Assembly (NCBI GenBank): GCA_031254295.1
Contig: JAIRUS010000106.1
Coordinates: forward strand, 1-54,776
DNA from: Streptococcaceae bacterium
Lineage (GTDB): Bacteria; Bacillota; Bacilli; Lactobacillales; Streptococcaceae
Direction of reading: 5' to 3'
DNA length: 54,776 nucleotides
Shown here: positions 33,355 through 42,418 of the stretch, in pieces
How the letters are laid out: each line of letters opens with the position of its first letter
Numbering within the stretch: position 1 is the first letter of the stretch
Program-made: the position numbers and the translations under genes
The notes under the pieces: model-generated
What the model was told of the DNA's origin: nothing
What the model saw: the letters and a program-made list of their open reading frames with translations, nothing else
Databases searched by the model: none

Positions 33355-35841
33355 TTATAACTTTGCTTTCAACTCGGCCAGCTTATTCAGCGCATCAAGC
33401 GGCGTCATATTCATCAGATCTATTTTCTCCAAGGCTTCTTCAAGTTCTGAGCCACGATTATCCAAGCTAAATAGTTCCATCTGCTCAGGTTCGTCAGCTT
33501 TAACAAGGTCTGGAGATTGATTTTCTAACTTCTGCAAAATTACATCTGCTCGAGTTAGTAGTTCTGCTGGCAAGCCTGCGATTTTCGCAACATGGATACC
33601 ATAAGATTTATCAGCTGGCCCTTTAGAAATCTTATGCAAGAAAACCACTTCGCCATTTTGCTCAAGCGTTGCTACATGTACATTTGTCAGAGATTTCAAT
33701 GTCTTATCCAAACTCGTCAACTCATGATAATGCGTCGCAAAGAGAGTTTTTGCATGAATATGGTCGTGAATGTACTCAATAATCGCTTGCGCCAAGGCCA
33801 TTCCATCATAAGTGGCTGTGCCACGTCCCAGCTCATCAAAGAGAATCAAGGAGTTTGCTGTGGCGTGCTGAATGGCATGATTGGCCTCCGACATTTCGAC
33901 CATAAAGGTTGACTCTCCACCAATGAGATTGTCTGACGCTCCGATACGTGTGAAAATTGCGTCAAAGACTGGCAACTCTGCTGTCTCGGCTGGGAGATAA
34001 CTTCCTATTTGTGCCATCACAACAAGCAGAGCAAACTGCCGCATATAGGTTGATTTACCCGACATATTTGGCCCCGTGATAAGCTGAATATCCGTTTCTG
34101 CATCCAAATGAATGTCATTTGGCACATATTCTTGTACGCCCATGACGGCCTCAACTACTGCATGACGCCCCTTATCAATCTTGACATCGTGCGAATTTAC
34201 CGTCAAAATCGGACGGATATATTGATATTTTTCAGCAATGACAGCTAAGCTTTGAAGACAGTCAATTTCAGCGACTGTCGCAGCCAGAGCCTGTAAACGT
34301 GGAATATATTGCAAAGTCGCATTGCGAACCTCTTGAAAAAGCTCGTACTCCAAAGAACTTGACTTCTCACGCGCTTCAAGCATTATCGTCTCAATCTCTT
34401 CAAGCTCAGTCGTCGTATAACGTGTTGCATTTTTTAGAGCTTTTTTATAGATAAAATACTCTGGCACTCGCTCTAACTGAGAAGCCGTCACGTGGAAGTA
34501 ATAACCGTCTTGACGATTATATTCAATCTTCAAACCAGAAATCCCCGTTTTCTCGCGCTCCTTTGCTTCTAGCTCTAAGCGCCAAGAATTCCCATCTGTC
34601 AGCGCCGCACGGTACTTGTCAAGCTGTGCATGATAGCCCTTCTTGATAATTCCACCCTCGGTAATCACACGCATGGCATTTTCATCAATTGCTGAACTGA
34701 TCAACTCCGAAAGCTCGGGAATCTCATCTAGCTGTCCAATCAGCTCTGACAAAACTTCTGCTCCCATGACTTTCAGAACATTTCGGATAGCTGGAACATT
34801 CGACAAGGAATTTGCTAGTTGTAATAAATCCACAGGAACGGCCTTACCAAAAGACACACGAGAAGCCAAGCGTTCCAAGTCATAAACGCCTTTGAGCGCT
34901 TCAATCAAATCGGCACGCTCAAAGAAATTTGTTAAAAAAGTTGAGATAATTTCTTGTCGCTTCTCAATTCGCTTTAAATCAATCAGAGGACGCTCAATCC
35001 AAGCTTTCAGCATACGCGTTCCCATTGCTGTTTTGGTTGCATCTAGTAAGCCATAAAGCGTGCCAAACTTCTTCCCCTCTCGCTTATTAACAGTCAACTC
35101 CAAGGCAGACTTTGTCGCATAGTCCATCTGCAAAAAGTCGGCGATTTCATAATGCACGGGCGCTTGAATATGTGTCAAGTCACGAAGCTGGGTACGACTC
35201 ACATAATGCATTAACTTTTCAGCGACATCGTTTCCCTCAAACTCTTCAGAAATCAAAAGGTTTAATTGCTTGATTAAAACGGCTCGTTCATCTTCTGACA
35301 ATTCATAGCCTGCGACGACTTCGCGTGCGCGCAAAGAGGCAATCTCTCCACATACAGCTGAAAAACTTGTCAACTCAGTTTGTTTGAACTCACCAGTTGC
35401 TAAATCAACATAGGCCAAGGTATAGCTCTCATCAGAAAGCTGTTTTTTATCAAAGCCAACCAAAAAGTTATTATCACTTGAAGACAAGGTATCAATTGTT
35501 GTCCCTGGTGTAATCACCTGCGTCACAGCTCGTTTGACAATTCCCACGGCATCTCTTGGATTTTCCAGTTGATCCGCAATCGCGACTTTATAGCCGAGAT
35601 TAACAAGCTTTTCAACATACTCTATGACGGCCTTTTGAGGGACACCAGCCATTGGAATTGGCTTGTCCGCATTTTTATTACGTGAGGTCAGTGTCAGCTC
35701 TAAAATTTGTGCGGCATTGACCGCATCATCATAAAAGAGCTCATAAAAATCGCCCATTCGGAAAAGCAAAAAAGCATCTGGATAATCTTTTTTGACATCA
35801 AGATATTGCTGCATTCCAGGGGAAATTTTTTCTTCAGACAT
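33355..35841 (-). CDS. mutS: DNA mismatch repair protein MutS
   Basis: An 828-residue mismatch sensor. The mismatch-binding motif [14 protein letters not shown] is near residue 37. The C-terminal ATPase has Walker [28 protein letters not shown] and ATHYHEL. ATG 35841 ([10 protein letters not shown]) is preferred to the track's 35868. It overlaps the NUDIX stop by 8 bp, so it is translationally coupled to it. Confidence 0.97.
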   Translation of the reverse strand: MSEEKISPGMQQYLDVKKDYPDAFLLFRMGDFYELFYDDAVNAAQILELTLTSRNKNADKPIPMAGVPQKAVIEYVEKLVNLGYKVAIADQLENPRDAVGIVKRAVTQVITPGTTIDTLSSSDNNFLVGFDKKQLSDESYTLAYVDLATGEFKQTELTSFSAVCGEIASLRAREVVAGYELSEDERAVLIKQLNLLISEEFEGNDVAEKLMHYVSRTQLRDLTHIQAPVHYEIADFLQMDYATKSALELTVNKREGKKFGTLYGLLDATKTAMGTRMLKAWIERPLIDLKRIEKRQEIISTFLTNFFERADLIEALKGVYDLERLASRVSFGKAVPVDLLQLANSLSNVPAIRNVLKVMGAEVLSELIGQLDEIPELSELISSAIDENAMRVITEGGIIKKGYHAQLDKYRAALTDGNSWRLELEAKEREKTGISGLKIEYNRQDGYYFHVTASQLERVPEYFIYKKALKNATRYTTTELEEIETIMLEAREKSSSLEYELFQEVRNATLQYIPRLQALAATVAEIDCLQSLAVIAEKYQYIRPILTVNSHDVKIDKGRHAVVEAVMGVQEYVPNDIHLDAETDIQLITGPNMSGKSTYMRQFALLVVMAQIGSYLPAETAELPVFDAIFTRIGASDNLIGGESTFMVEMSEANHAIQHATANSLILFDELGRGTATYDGMALAQAIIEYIHDHIHAKTLFATHYHELTSLDKTLKSLTNVHVATLEQNGEVVFLHKISKGPADKSYGIHVAKIAGLPAELLTRADVILQKLENQSPDLVKADEPEQMELFSLDNRGSELEEALEKIDLMNMTPLDALNKLAELKAKL

Positions 35842-36298
35842 TCGCCACGACTTTCTTATAATCTTCAATCATTTGTTTATAGTATTCGACAAAATTTTCT
35901 GGGATTTCATCAAGAGCAAACCATTTAAACTGTATAGACTCCTTTTCATTTTCATTAAGAGCAAACTCTCCCGAAAAGTCGCTGGTATAATAGCACATCG
36001 TGATATTTTGCCAAAGATCCCCATTTTCTGCCTTGCTCAATTCACGCTGAGAATAAACGCCTAAGAGCTTTAGACCCATAACTTCTAAGCCCGTCTCCTC
36101 AGACACTTCTCGCTTTGCCGTTTCTTCTGGCAATTCTCCAAGCTCCATCAAGCCACCTGGAAGCCCCCAGCGACGACGCAACTCACGACGTTCCTGAAGT
36201 AAAATCTTTCCTTTAGGATTTCCAATGATTACCACCGCGCCACTTAAAATAAGTGGGCGCTGGCCAAGATCTGCCCGTAAATCTTCTACGTATCCCAT
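35834..36298 (-). CDS. NUDIX hydrolase
   Basis: A 154-residue pyrophosphohydrolase. The Nudix box is [20 protein letters not shown] followed by ETGLEV, matching GX5EX7REUXEEXGU. The substrate may be a damaged nucleotide or nucleotide sugar. A -10 (TATAAT, 36312-36307) lies 8 nt before the ATG, giving a leader of 0-2 nt. The overlap with mutS suggests nucleotide-pool sanitising is co-expressed with mismatch repair. Confidence 0.92.
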   Translation of the reverse strand: MGYVEDLRADLGQRPLILSGAVVIIGNPKGKILLQERRELRRRWGLPGGLMELGELPEETAKREVSEETGLEVMGLKLLGVYSQRELSKAENGDLWQNITMCYYTSDFSGEFALNENEKESIQFKWFALDEIPENFVEYYKQMIEDYKKVVANV

Positions 36299-36306
36299 AT
36301 TCTATT

Positions 36307-36312
36307 ATTATA
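36307..36312 (-). promoter_or_regulatory. -10 of the NUDIX-mutS unit, 8 nt before ATG
   Basis: Minus strand TATAAT, AATAGAAT, ATG 36298. A near-leaderless start is inferred; no ribosome site. Confidence 0.5.
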
Positions 36313-36374
36313 ACGTATGCTAGCGAAAACAACAACTTTGCTTGGCCTTCTGGAAAATAAAAAAAGCGTAATTT

Positions 36375-36698
36375 CTACAGCTTTTCATTCACTTTTTTCT
36401 CAATTTCTCCTGTCACGTAGTCTAACAAATCATTGACATCTTCCATCTTATCTAAATAATCCTGAACCTTGAGATTTAGTTTTAAATTCTTTTCTATCTT
36501 TTGTGCCTCTGCTGACGTTTCTTTGTAAGCCTGAGCTTTTCCAATCTGTCTAAAAAGAATCGCTTCTTGTTGAAGCTCTGTCATCTTTTTATAATCGTCC
36601 CAAAGTTTTCGGTCAGCCCTAAGCACAAGCTCTGCCTTTTGAAAGTCCTGCACATAGTCCAGTTGCCCAATCAAATCTGAAAGTCTAGTTGATAGCAT
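36375..36698 (-). CDS. YlbF/YmcA-family protein
   Basis: A 107-residue all-helical protein of the Com_YlbF family. In Bacillus, YlbF, YmcA and YaaT form an iron-sulfur complex acting with RNase Y. Visible features are the two helices LRADRKLWDDYKKMTELQQE and LKVQDYLDKMEDVNDLLDYV. It overlaps the end of argR by 14 bp. A role in RNA processing here is by family only. Confidence 0.8.
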   Translation of the reverse strand: MLSTRLSDLIGQLDYVQDFQKAELVLRADRKLWDDYKKMTELQQEAILFRQIGKAQAYKETSAEAQKIEKNLKLNLKVQDYLDKMEDVNDLLDYVTGEIEKKVNEKL

Positions 36699-37143
36699 AG
36701 CGTATCTCTTCTATCAATGTATCAGCTGAACGTACGCTCTCACAGACGACTAGAAGAGTGTCCGCTCCTGCAACTGTTCCAAGAACTTCTGGACGCTTCG
36801 CTGCGTCAAATTCATTTGCAAGCAAGCTTGCTTCACCCAGACGCGTATGGCAGACAATCATAAACATGACACTATCAACGGATAAGATAAATTGTCTATA
36901 AATGTTTGTAAAGTTCGAGCTGCTCTGTTGTTGACTATAAATTGCATAAAAATTACCTTTATTATTCCGAAACTTAGCTAGCCCTAGCTCACGCATATCA
37001 CGTGAAAGCGTCGCTTGTGTGACTGAAACGCCACGTTTTAATAATTCCTCGGCAAGTTCCCCTTGAGTGGCAATCGGAGTATCTGTAACGATTGTTACAA
37101 TCAGCTTTCTTCTACTTTTTTGAGACAAACTCGTCTTTTTCAT
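36685..37143 (-). CDS. argR: Arginine repressor ArgR
   Basis: A 152-residue hexameric regulator of arginine metabolism. The N-terminal winged helix has ELLKRGVSVTQATLSRDMRE. The C-terminal arginine-binding domain has LGTVAGADTLLVVCES, the GTIAGDDT-like motif. The third Met (37143) is the best start: the TATAAT overlaps the first ATG (37152) and ends 7 nt before 37143, predicting a leaderless mRNA. It is divergent from argS across a long palindrome. Confidence 0.94.
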   Translation of the reverse strand: MKKTSLSQKSRRKLIVTIVTDTPIATQGELAEELLKRGVSVTQATLSRDMRELGLAKFRNNKGNFYAIYSQQQSSSNFTNIYRQFILSVDSVMFMIVCHTRLGEASLLANEFDAAKRPEVLGTVAGADTLLVVCESVRSADTLIEEIRYAIN

Positions 37144-37147
37144 ATGC

Positions 37148-37177
37148 ATCATTATAGCATAAATATGCTATAATGAT
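37148..37177. promoter_or_regulatory. 30-bp palindrome with divergent -10 boxes between argR and argS
   Basis: Two perfect 14-bp arms, ATCATTATAGCATA and its complement, around AA. Each arm holds a TGC-extended TATAAT, one facing argR (37156-37151) and one facing argS (37169-37174). An ARG-box-like role is inferred from its place and symmetry. Confidence 0.65.
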
Positions 37178-37279
37178 AGACAAATAATCTGCCCTTGAAG
37201 CCCTAAATTAACGATTTTTCACGACTTGGGACAGGAATTTAAATCCTTAAATATTACATTTAATTATTCTGGAGGAAAA

Positions 37280-38971
37280 ATGGACGAAAAAAATCTTGTT
37301 GCTGAAAGCCTAGCTCAAATCCTTGATGGTCAACTCAGCACTGAAAAAATCTTTGAGCTACTTGAAAAACCAAAGAAAATCGAGCTTGGCGATATTGCCT
37401 TCCCTGCTTTTTCACTTGCAAAGGAACTTCGAAAATCTCCAGTTGACATCGCCAAAGAACTCGCTGAAAAAATCAATGGGGAAAGCTTTGACAAGGTTGA
37501 GGCCACTGGTCCCTATGTCAACTTCTTCGTTAGCAAGTCCGACACAACTACAAGTGTGATTTCAGATATCTTAAAAAACAGCGCTAATTACGGAAGCGAA
37601 AATTTAGGGAACATGCGAAACGTGACCATTGACATGTCGGCTCCAAACATCGCCAAACCATTCTCAATCGGGCATCTACGTTCAACCGTACTTGGGGAAT
37701 CTATTTCACGCCTCTATCAAAAACTAGGCTATAACACTGTAAAAATCAATCACTTGGGCGATTGGGGCAAACAATTTGGCCTTTTGATTACCGCCTATAA
37801 GAAATATGGCGACGAAGCCAAAATCACAGCCAATCCTATTGACGAACTCTTAAAACTTTACGTGCAAATCAATGCCGAAGCAAAAGAAAATCCAGAAGTT
37901 GATGACGAAGGCCGTGCTTGGTTCCTTAAGATGGAGCAAGGTGATGCGGAAGCACTTCGCATCTGGAAATGGTTCTCTGACGTCTCACTGCTTGAATTCA
38001 ATCGAATCTATGATAAACTTGGCGTCACTTTTGACTTCTTTACAGGAGAAAGCTTTTACTCAGATAAGATGGACGGCATTGTTGAAACACTCGAGAGCAA
38101 GAACCTTCTTCAAGAATCCAAGGGTGCCCTCGTTGTTGACCTCGAAAAATATAATCTCAACCCCGCACTTATCAAAAAAACTGATGGCGCAACGCTTTAT
38201 ATCACGCGCGATTTAGCCACTGCCGTTTACCGTAAGCAGACCTTTGACTTCGTCAAATCCCTCTATGTTGTAGGTGGTGAGCAGATCAACCACTTTAAGC
38301 AACTCAAAGCTGTCCTTACAGAAATGGGTTACGACTGGTCAGACGATATGACACATATACCCTTTGGCATGGTCACTCAGGGCGGGAAGAAATTCTCCAC
38401 CCGTCAAGGTCGTGTTGTCAAACTTGAAATGGCACTTGACGAAGCCGTTGACCGTGCGCTCAAAATGATTAATAACAAAAATCCAGAACTACCTAACAAG
38501 GAAAAAGTCGCACAACAAGTCGGTATCGGTGCCGTAACTTTCTATGATCTTAAAACCGATCGTATGAATGGCTATGACTTTGACCTCGAAGAAATGGTCT
38601 CATTCGAAGGCGAAACTGGTCCCTACGTTCAATACGCCTATGCGCGTATCCAATCTATCTTGCGCAAGGCCAAATACGAAGCAAATGCTGACTATGACTT
38701 ACACTTCGCAGGCAATGAACACTGGGAACTCATCAAACTCCTCCAAGAATTCCCAGAGACAATCAAACGTGCTGCTGATAAATACGAGCCATCTGTTGTA
38801 GCAAAATATGCAATCGTCCTCGCCCAAGCCTTCAACCGCTATTATGCGCACGTACGTATCCTTGATGAAAATGACGAAAAAACAAGTCGTCTCACTCTAA
38901 TCTATGCCGTAGCCGTCGTATTAAAAGAAGCTCTACGTTTGCTTGGTGTGGAAGCTCCAGAAGAAATGTAA
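37280..38971 (+). CDS. argS: Arginyl-tRNA synthetase
   Basis: A 563-residue class I synthetase. The HIGH-type motif is [16 protein letters not shown] (about residue 125). The KMSKS region is replaced by the family's [10 protein letters not shown] (about 370). The C-terminal DALR anticodon-binding domain ends [18 protein letters not shown] 37280 has GGAGG 4-5 bp upstream; the track's 37226 start lacks one. The leader is about 100 nt from the divergent promoter. Confidence 0.97.
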   Translation: MDEKNLVAESLAQILDGQLSTEKIFELLEKPKKIELGDIAFPAFSLAKELRKSPVDIAKELAEKINGESFDKVEATGPYVNFFVSKSDTTTSVISDILKNSANYGSENLGNMRNVTIDMSAPNIAKPFSIGHLRSTVLGESISRLYQKLGYNTVKINHLGDWGKQFGLLITAYKKYGDEAKITANPIDELLKLYVQINAEAKENPEVDDEGRAWFLKMEQGDAEALRIWKWFSDVSLLEFNRIYDKLGVTFDFFTGESFYSDKMDGIVETLESKNLLQESKGALVVDLEKYNLNPALIKKTDGATLYITRDLATAVYRKQTFDFVKSLYVVGGEQINHFKQLKAVLTEMGYDWSDDMTHIPFGMVTQGGKKFSTRQGRVVKLEMALDEAVDRALKMINNKNPELPNKEKVAQQVGIGAVTFYDLKTDRMNGYDFDLEEMVSFEGETGPYVQYAYARIQSILRKAKYEANADYDLHFAGNEHWELIKLLQEFPETIKRAADKYEPSVVAKYAIVLAQAFNRYYAHVRILDENDEKTSRLTLIYAVAVVLKEALRLLGVEAPEEM

Positions 38972-38980
38972 AAAATATGA

Positions 38981-39009
38981 AAAAAGCTTGAAATTATCCA
39001 AGCTTTTTT
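38981..39009 (+). terminator. argS terminator
   Basis: AAAAAGCTTG (38981-38990), loop, CAAGCTTTTT (38999-39008). Its T-run merges into the island's left direct repeat. Confidence 0.85.
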
Positions 39010-39078
39010 ACTTTCTCAAGATAGCAATATCTTTTTTCTTTGTACAAAAATAATCAATACTAATAGCCCACTGTAAAA
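39004..39078. repeat. Left direct repeat of the type VII island (displaced permease 3' end)
   Basis: Matches 42344-42418 over 75 bp with two adjacent mismatches (39060-39061). On the minus strand it still encodes FYSGLLVLIIFVQRKKILLS and a stop, the C-terminus of the permease at 42356, but no gene body is attached. Between here and 39236 only weak hairpins are seen. Confidence 0.88.
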
Positions 39079-39236
39079 TAGAGGCAATCCACAAAATCAT
39101 GTAAGCTTATAGAAACTTTACTGTTATGAAGTCTTGCATGATTTTATTTTTATAACTTTTGTACTTTTACGAAAATTTTATCCTTTTTTTACTCCATAAA
39201 ATCATAGCCACCCACTTTACGGGTGATTACGATTGG

Positions 39237-40076
39237 TCATTCAACTTCAATCGTGCCCCATTCCTCTTTTGTGAAATCAAATTCATCAAAAAATTGAGAA
39301 GAATATTTTTCAAGTAGCTTCCCTCGTACGTAAACATCGCTATTAAAGACTAGCAAGACTGGTAATAGTGATAGACTAATTGTGCCAACAATTTTAACGA
39401 TATATCCTATTACTCCAGTTAATAAAGATAAGCCATCACTACTCCCCGGAGTTAATCCCCATTTAAAATGGGCGTAAAACCACATTGACAGAATCGTTAA
39501 TGTTGCAACTGCGATCAAATATTTATTTAACCATTCTATCCAAGATGAATAAGTGAGGTGTAAATCATAATTTTTATTAAGAGATAATATAACCTGATAG
39601 CTCCAAATTTTGTAAACTAAATAAACAGAGATAATCAAAAGCCCAAGAAAATACCAATCTATAAAAGGAGTCGTAACAATATTTTTCAGAACCAAAAATG
39701 CAATGTAAATAAAGGTAGTTTGGATTGATAAAAATATAACTATATTGTTCTTAAACTTATTAAGCTGCGAATATTTACCATATCTAATTCTGTAAAATAG
39801 AAAGAAACAAAAAGGCATAACCACTGCAATCCAACTAATGCCAATATTTACAACCGATGGTTTCAGATTATAATAATCGCCCTCAAAATAAAACCAGACT
39901 AAGACAAACACAGATATTGCAACAGAAAATAAAAGAGTTACAAAAGTCCTAAGAGCAAAATTGCCTATCATTCCCTCTTTCCCATGCATGTCTTCATAAA
40001 CATCTTGGAAACTTATTTTTTCTTTTGCCTGTTCAAACGATACGTTATTAATAAAATTTTTCACTTTGTTAGTCAT
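39237..40076 (-). CDS. Polytopic membrane protein, probable immunity to the LXG effector
   Basis: A 279-residue protein with a cytosolic N-terminus of about 40 residues (FEQAKEKISFQDVYEDMHGK) and about six membrane segments (for example TFVTLLFSVAISVFVLVWFY, ISWIAVVMPFCFFLF, IVIFLSIQTTFIYIAFLVL). It has a charged cytosolic tail ending FDEFDFTKEEWGTIEVE. I recognise no named family. ATG 40076 begins 3 bp after the LXG stop. Position directly after a toxin-like gene and membrane location suggest an immunity protein against a membrane-acting toxin. This is inference; a transport or accessory role remains possible. Confidence 0.75.
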   Translation of the reverse strand: MTNKVKNFINNVSFEQAKEKISFQDVYEDMHGKEGMIGNFALRTFVTLLFSVAISVFVLVWFYFEGDYYNLKPSVVNIGISWIAVVMPFCFFLFYRIRYGKYSQLNKFKNNIVIFLSIQTTFIYIAFLVLKNIVTTPFIDWYFLGLLIISVYLVYKIWSYQVILSLNKNYDLHLTYSSWIEWLNKYLIAVATLTILSMWFYAHFKWGLTPGSSDGLSLLTGVIGYIVKIVGTISLSLLPVLLVFNSDVYVRGKLLEKYSSQFFDEFDFTKEEWGTIEVE

Positions 40077-40079
40077 CAA

Positions 40080-41618
40080 TTATGAACCTGCATTTCCAGG
40101 AATATCAGGCATTCCTTGATTTGAATTAGTATTCCCGTTATTTTGTGTGTTTTGAACTGGACCAGGATCATTTGGTGTAACTCCATAACCTGGGTAAGAT
40201 GTATTCGCACTAGGTTGGTTTTTAGGTGGTTGCCCATAATTCTTATACTGCTCATCAAGCCAGTTCCTTTCATTTGAACCAGGAACTACTGCTTGAACAA
40301 CCGTATTTACAGTCCCCACCATAGCTCCAACAGGTCCGCCAAGCTCTAAACCCTCAATAGGACCCGCTTCGTATAAAAATTTATTTAGCCCACCGTAAAC
40401 TGCCATATCCATGTTACCGTAGGCGGGACTTTCTGGATTTGAATATTCTTCAAAAGCATTAGAAGTAATAACTGCAAGAAACCCACCATAAGAAATAGAT
40501 TTTCCAATCCAAGGATTTTCTTTGATAAAATTTGCGACAATCTTCACTTTTTCTATTGCGCCTGAAAATTCGCCTAATCCATCTGCCACTTTTGCTCCAA
40601 AGCTTGTATCTTTAAGAACACTTGCAATATACCCAATCGGATTGAGAACATCCCACCCCTTTTCTTTCAAAGCCTGCAAGCCTGAATAAACATTATACTG
40701 TTGTTGTGAGGTCAAATTTTTAACAGCTAAAGCAAAGCGTGGACTATCAATCAGGATTTCCGCTACTTTTTTCGGCATACTGTTCCACTTCTCTCCTACA
40801 ATAAAAGCATTCAAAAGGGCGTCTTGAACTGCCTTGTTCGGAATTTTATCCATGATTGAAATCAAATAATTAAACAATTCTGGATTATTTTCAACTTCTT
40901 CTAAGGCCTTTGCTGGATTATTTTTATAGAGTTTATAGAACACCTCCGCATCTTTTTGGAGTTGCGTGTTTTCAATTTGATTTTCCTTCTCAATATCTTC
41001 ATCGCTTAATTTTTTAACCGCTATCGGATAATGCTTGCTATTCAAATACTGTCCGCTACTGTCAAAACCACCTCCCCGAATTTGTTGTATCAGGCTGATG
41101 GCATTTTGAATACTGGCAATCGGTTCATCAAATATGCCTGCCGTTGCAGAAATAAATGCTGATAAATCATTTAACGCATTTTCTATTTGCGTTCTCTGTG
41201 CATATATACTTGGTAAACGCTCTTGTGCGTCGCTAGCAATAATAGGATTATTGTAATTTTGTGCCGATTGTTCCAGTTGAGCGATATAAATATTAATACG
41301 TGTGAGACTATCCTTTGCTTGTCCCTCATCAATCTCTGCGAATCTAACAGTAGATTGCGCTTGTGTCAATTTTATAACTCCACTATCCAGTTCATCTAAT
41401 CCCGTTTCAAGGTTTCGGAAAGCGACTTGAAAAATTTCACGAATAACACCTGATACACCGTCCCACGTTTTTCCCGACAATGTGTTATTAGTTACGTCAT
41501 TAATAAGCGCTGCAAAGGGCTTTTTGAAATCCTCAATCGTTGTGCGGAACCTCTTTGACTGAGCAGAAAGTCCAGAAGCGAGCGCAGAAATATCGCTTGA
41601 AATATACTTATTTCCCAT
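40080..41618 (-). CDS. LXG-domain type VII secretion effector with glycine-zipper C-terminal region
   Basis: A 512-residue predicted secreted toxin. The N-terminal helical LXG-like domain (about 1-200) starts MGNKYISSDISALASGLSAQ, has an LxG motif in TLSGKTWDGV (about 47-56) and further coiled helices. There is no Sec signal. A helical middle (about 215-330) follows. Residues about 385-460 are Gly- and Ala-rich and hydrophobic: GKSISYGGFLAVITSNAF, then LGGPVGAMVGTVNTVVQAVV with an exact GxxxGxxxG zipper. The last 60 residues are a Pro/Asn/Gly-rich tail. No nuclease or NADase motif was seen. A pore-forming or depolarising activity, as reported for TelE-type LXG toxins, is inferred. It shares one base with the Lap1-like gene's stop. 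Confidence 0.8.
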   Translation of the reverse strand: MGNKYISSDISALASGLSAQSKRFRTTIEDFKKPFAALINDVTNNTLSGKTWDGVSGVIREIFQVAFRNLETGLDELDSGVIKLTQAQSTVRFAEIDEGQAKDSLTRINIYIAQLEQSAQNYNNPIIASDAQERLPSIYAQRTQIENALNDLSAFISATAGIFDEPIASIQNAISLIQQIRGGGFDSSGQYLNSKHYPIAVKKLSDEDIEKENQIENTQLQKDAEVFYKLYKNNPAKALEEVENNPELFNYLISIMDKIPNKAVQDALLNAFIVGEKWNSMPKKVAEILIDSPRFALAVKNLTSQQQYNVYSGLQALKEKGWDVLNPIGYIASVLKDTSFGAKVADGLGEFSGAIEKVKIVANFIKENPWIGKSISYGGFLAVITSNAFEEYSNPESPAYGNMDMAVYGGLNKFLYEAGPIEGLELGGPVGAMVGTVNTVVQAVVPGSNERNWLDEQYKNYGQPPKNQPSANTSYPGYGVTPNDPGPVQNTQNNGNTNSNQGMPDIPGNAGS

Positions 41619-41887
41619 CAGTATTCCCCTTTCAACATTTTCGCAGCTTTGGCATCTTCTTCAAATTTTTTATTCGCTACATCTTGCACCCTATCCGCAA
41701 AATCATGACTTTCACTAACCGCAGTTTTTTCAGCATTATAGAGTTCTGTAAAGATACTTTTCCCATTGGAGAGTACCGACAAAGAACCTTTAGTTTGAAT
41801 TTCTGACTGTGTCGTTGTTTGCTCAACAGCCTTAATCGCTTGTACACGCTGCTGTACAACTCCCATATCCGTGTTTTGTTGAACCAT
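41618..41887 (-). CDS. Lap1-like (TIGR04197/DUF3130-type) type VII partner protein
   Basis: An 89-residue helical protein without a signal peptide. It has two predicted helices (VVQQRVQAIKAVEQTTTQ and FADRVQDVANKKFEEDAKAA) joined by SLSVLSNGKSIFTELYNAEK. Size, helical hairpin and position before an LXG gene fit the WXG100-related targeting partners called Lap1 in streptococci. The second small partner (Lap2/DUF3958) usually found with it is absent. Ribosome site AGGAG and a TGT-extended TACAAT (41923-41918) precede it. Family naming is from memory of the architecture. Confidence 0.75.
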   Translation of the reverse strand: MVQQNTDMGVVQQRVQAIKAVEQTTTQSEIQTKGSLSVLSNGKSIFTELYNAEKTAVSESHDFADRVQDVANKKFEEDAKAAKMLKGEY

Positions 41888-41917
41888 TATTTTACTCCTG
41901 TTATTCTCTAATACTTT

Positions 41918-41926
41918 ATTGTAACA
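41918..41926 (-). promoter_or_regulatory. Extended -10 promoter of the LXG operon
   Basis: Minus strand TGTTACAAT about 30 bp before the Lap1-like ATG. No good -35. The sequence from 41930 to 42178 contains AT-rich inverted repeats and no gene that I can support. Confidence 0.5.
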
Positions 41927-42178
41927 TTTGTCGCAAGCGTTTCCTCAAATCTTTAATCTATCTAAAAATCTCAATCATAAGCTGAGATATAGTTTCAAAT
42001 TCTCTTTTACTTTGCGAATTTTATTGCGAATAATTCCGTTTTTATAAGCCTTATGCTTGCTTTATACACGGTTAACGAATTCTTGATATATGAGAATTTG
42101 TTATATCATTTTCATCAAATCACCAATAATTTGAACATCTCTGACTTTTTGGCGTTATGAGTGTTTAGATACCTGTAA

Positions 42179-42337
42179 TATACATTGATTAGTATGTTAG
42201 CAGAGAAAAGTGTCCCGCTCAAAGCTATAGTGGAGAGGGTAGGTCATAAAGACAACAGCAAAACGACACAAGAAATTTATACTCATGTCACGAAAAGTAT
42301 GAAATCAAATATTATCGATATTTTAGATAAGTTATAA
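42179..42337 (+). pseudogene. C-terminal relic of a tyrosine recombinase (integrase)
   Basis: The frame reads TLISMLAEKSVPLKAIVERV, then GHKDNSKTTQEIYTHV, then a helical tail and stop. GHK carries the conserved His/Lys-type position and IYTHV the nucleophilic Tyr of phage-type integrases. The rest of the gene is missing and a TAA lies just upstream. It ends 7 bp before the right direct repeat, the usual place of an integrase next to its attachment site. Confidence 0.85.
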
Positions 42338-42343
42338 GCCACT

Positions 42344-42418
42344 TTTTTTACTTTCTCAAGATAGCAATATCTTTTTTCTTTGTACAAAAATAATCAATAG
42401 CAATAGCCCACTGTAAAA
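42344..42418. repeat. Right direct repeat of the type VII island (in permease 3' end)
   Basis: 75 bp matching 39004-39078. It covers the last 20 codons and stop of the permease at 42356-43069. Candidate attachment site. Confidence 0.88.

Larger units (their letters stand above)
39079..42343. mobile_element. Small genomic island carrying an LXG type VII effector module
   Basis: About 3.3 kb between 75-bp direct repeats that duplicate an ABC permease 3' end, with a tyrosine integrase relic beside the right repeat. It contains a Lap1-like protein, an LXG protein and a membrane protein on the minus strand. No secretion machinery is present, so export depends on a type VII system elsewhere. Site-specific integration into a gene 3' end is the usual behaviour of tyrosine-integrase elements; this one is now probably immobile. 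Confidence 0.75.

Noticed and set aside
37187-37279. Possible T-box in the argS leader
   Set aside because: At about 100 nt it is too short, and no T-box bulge sequence (TGGNACCGCG) or terminator is present.
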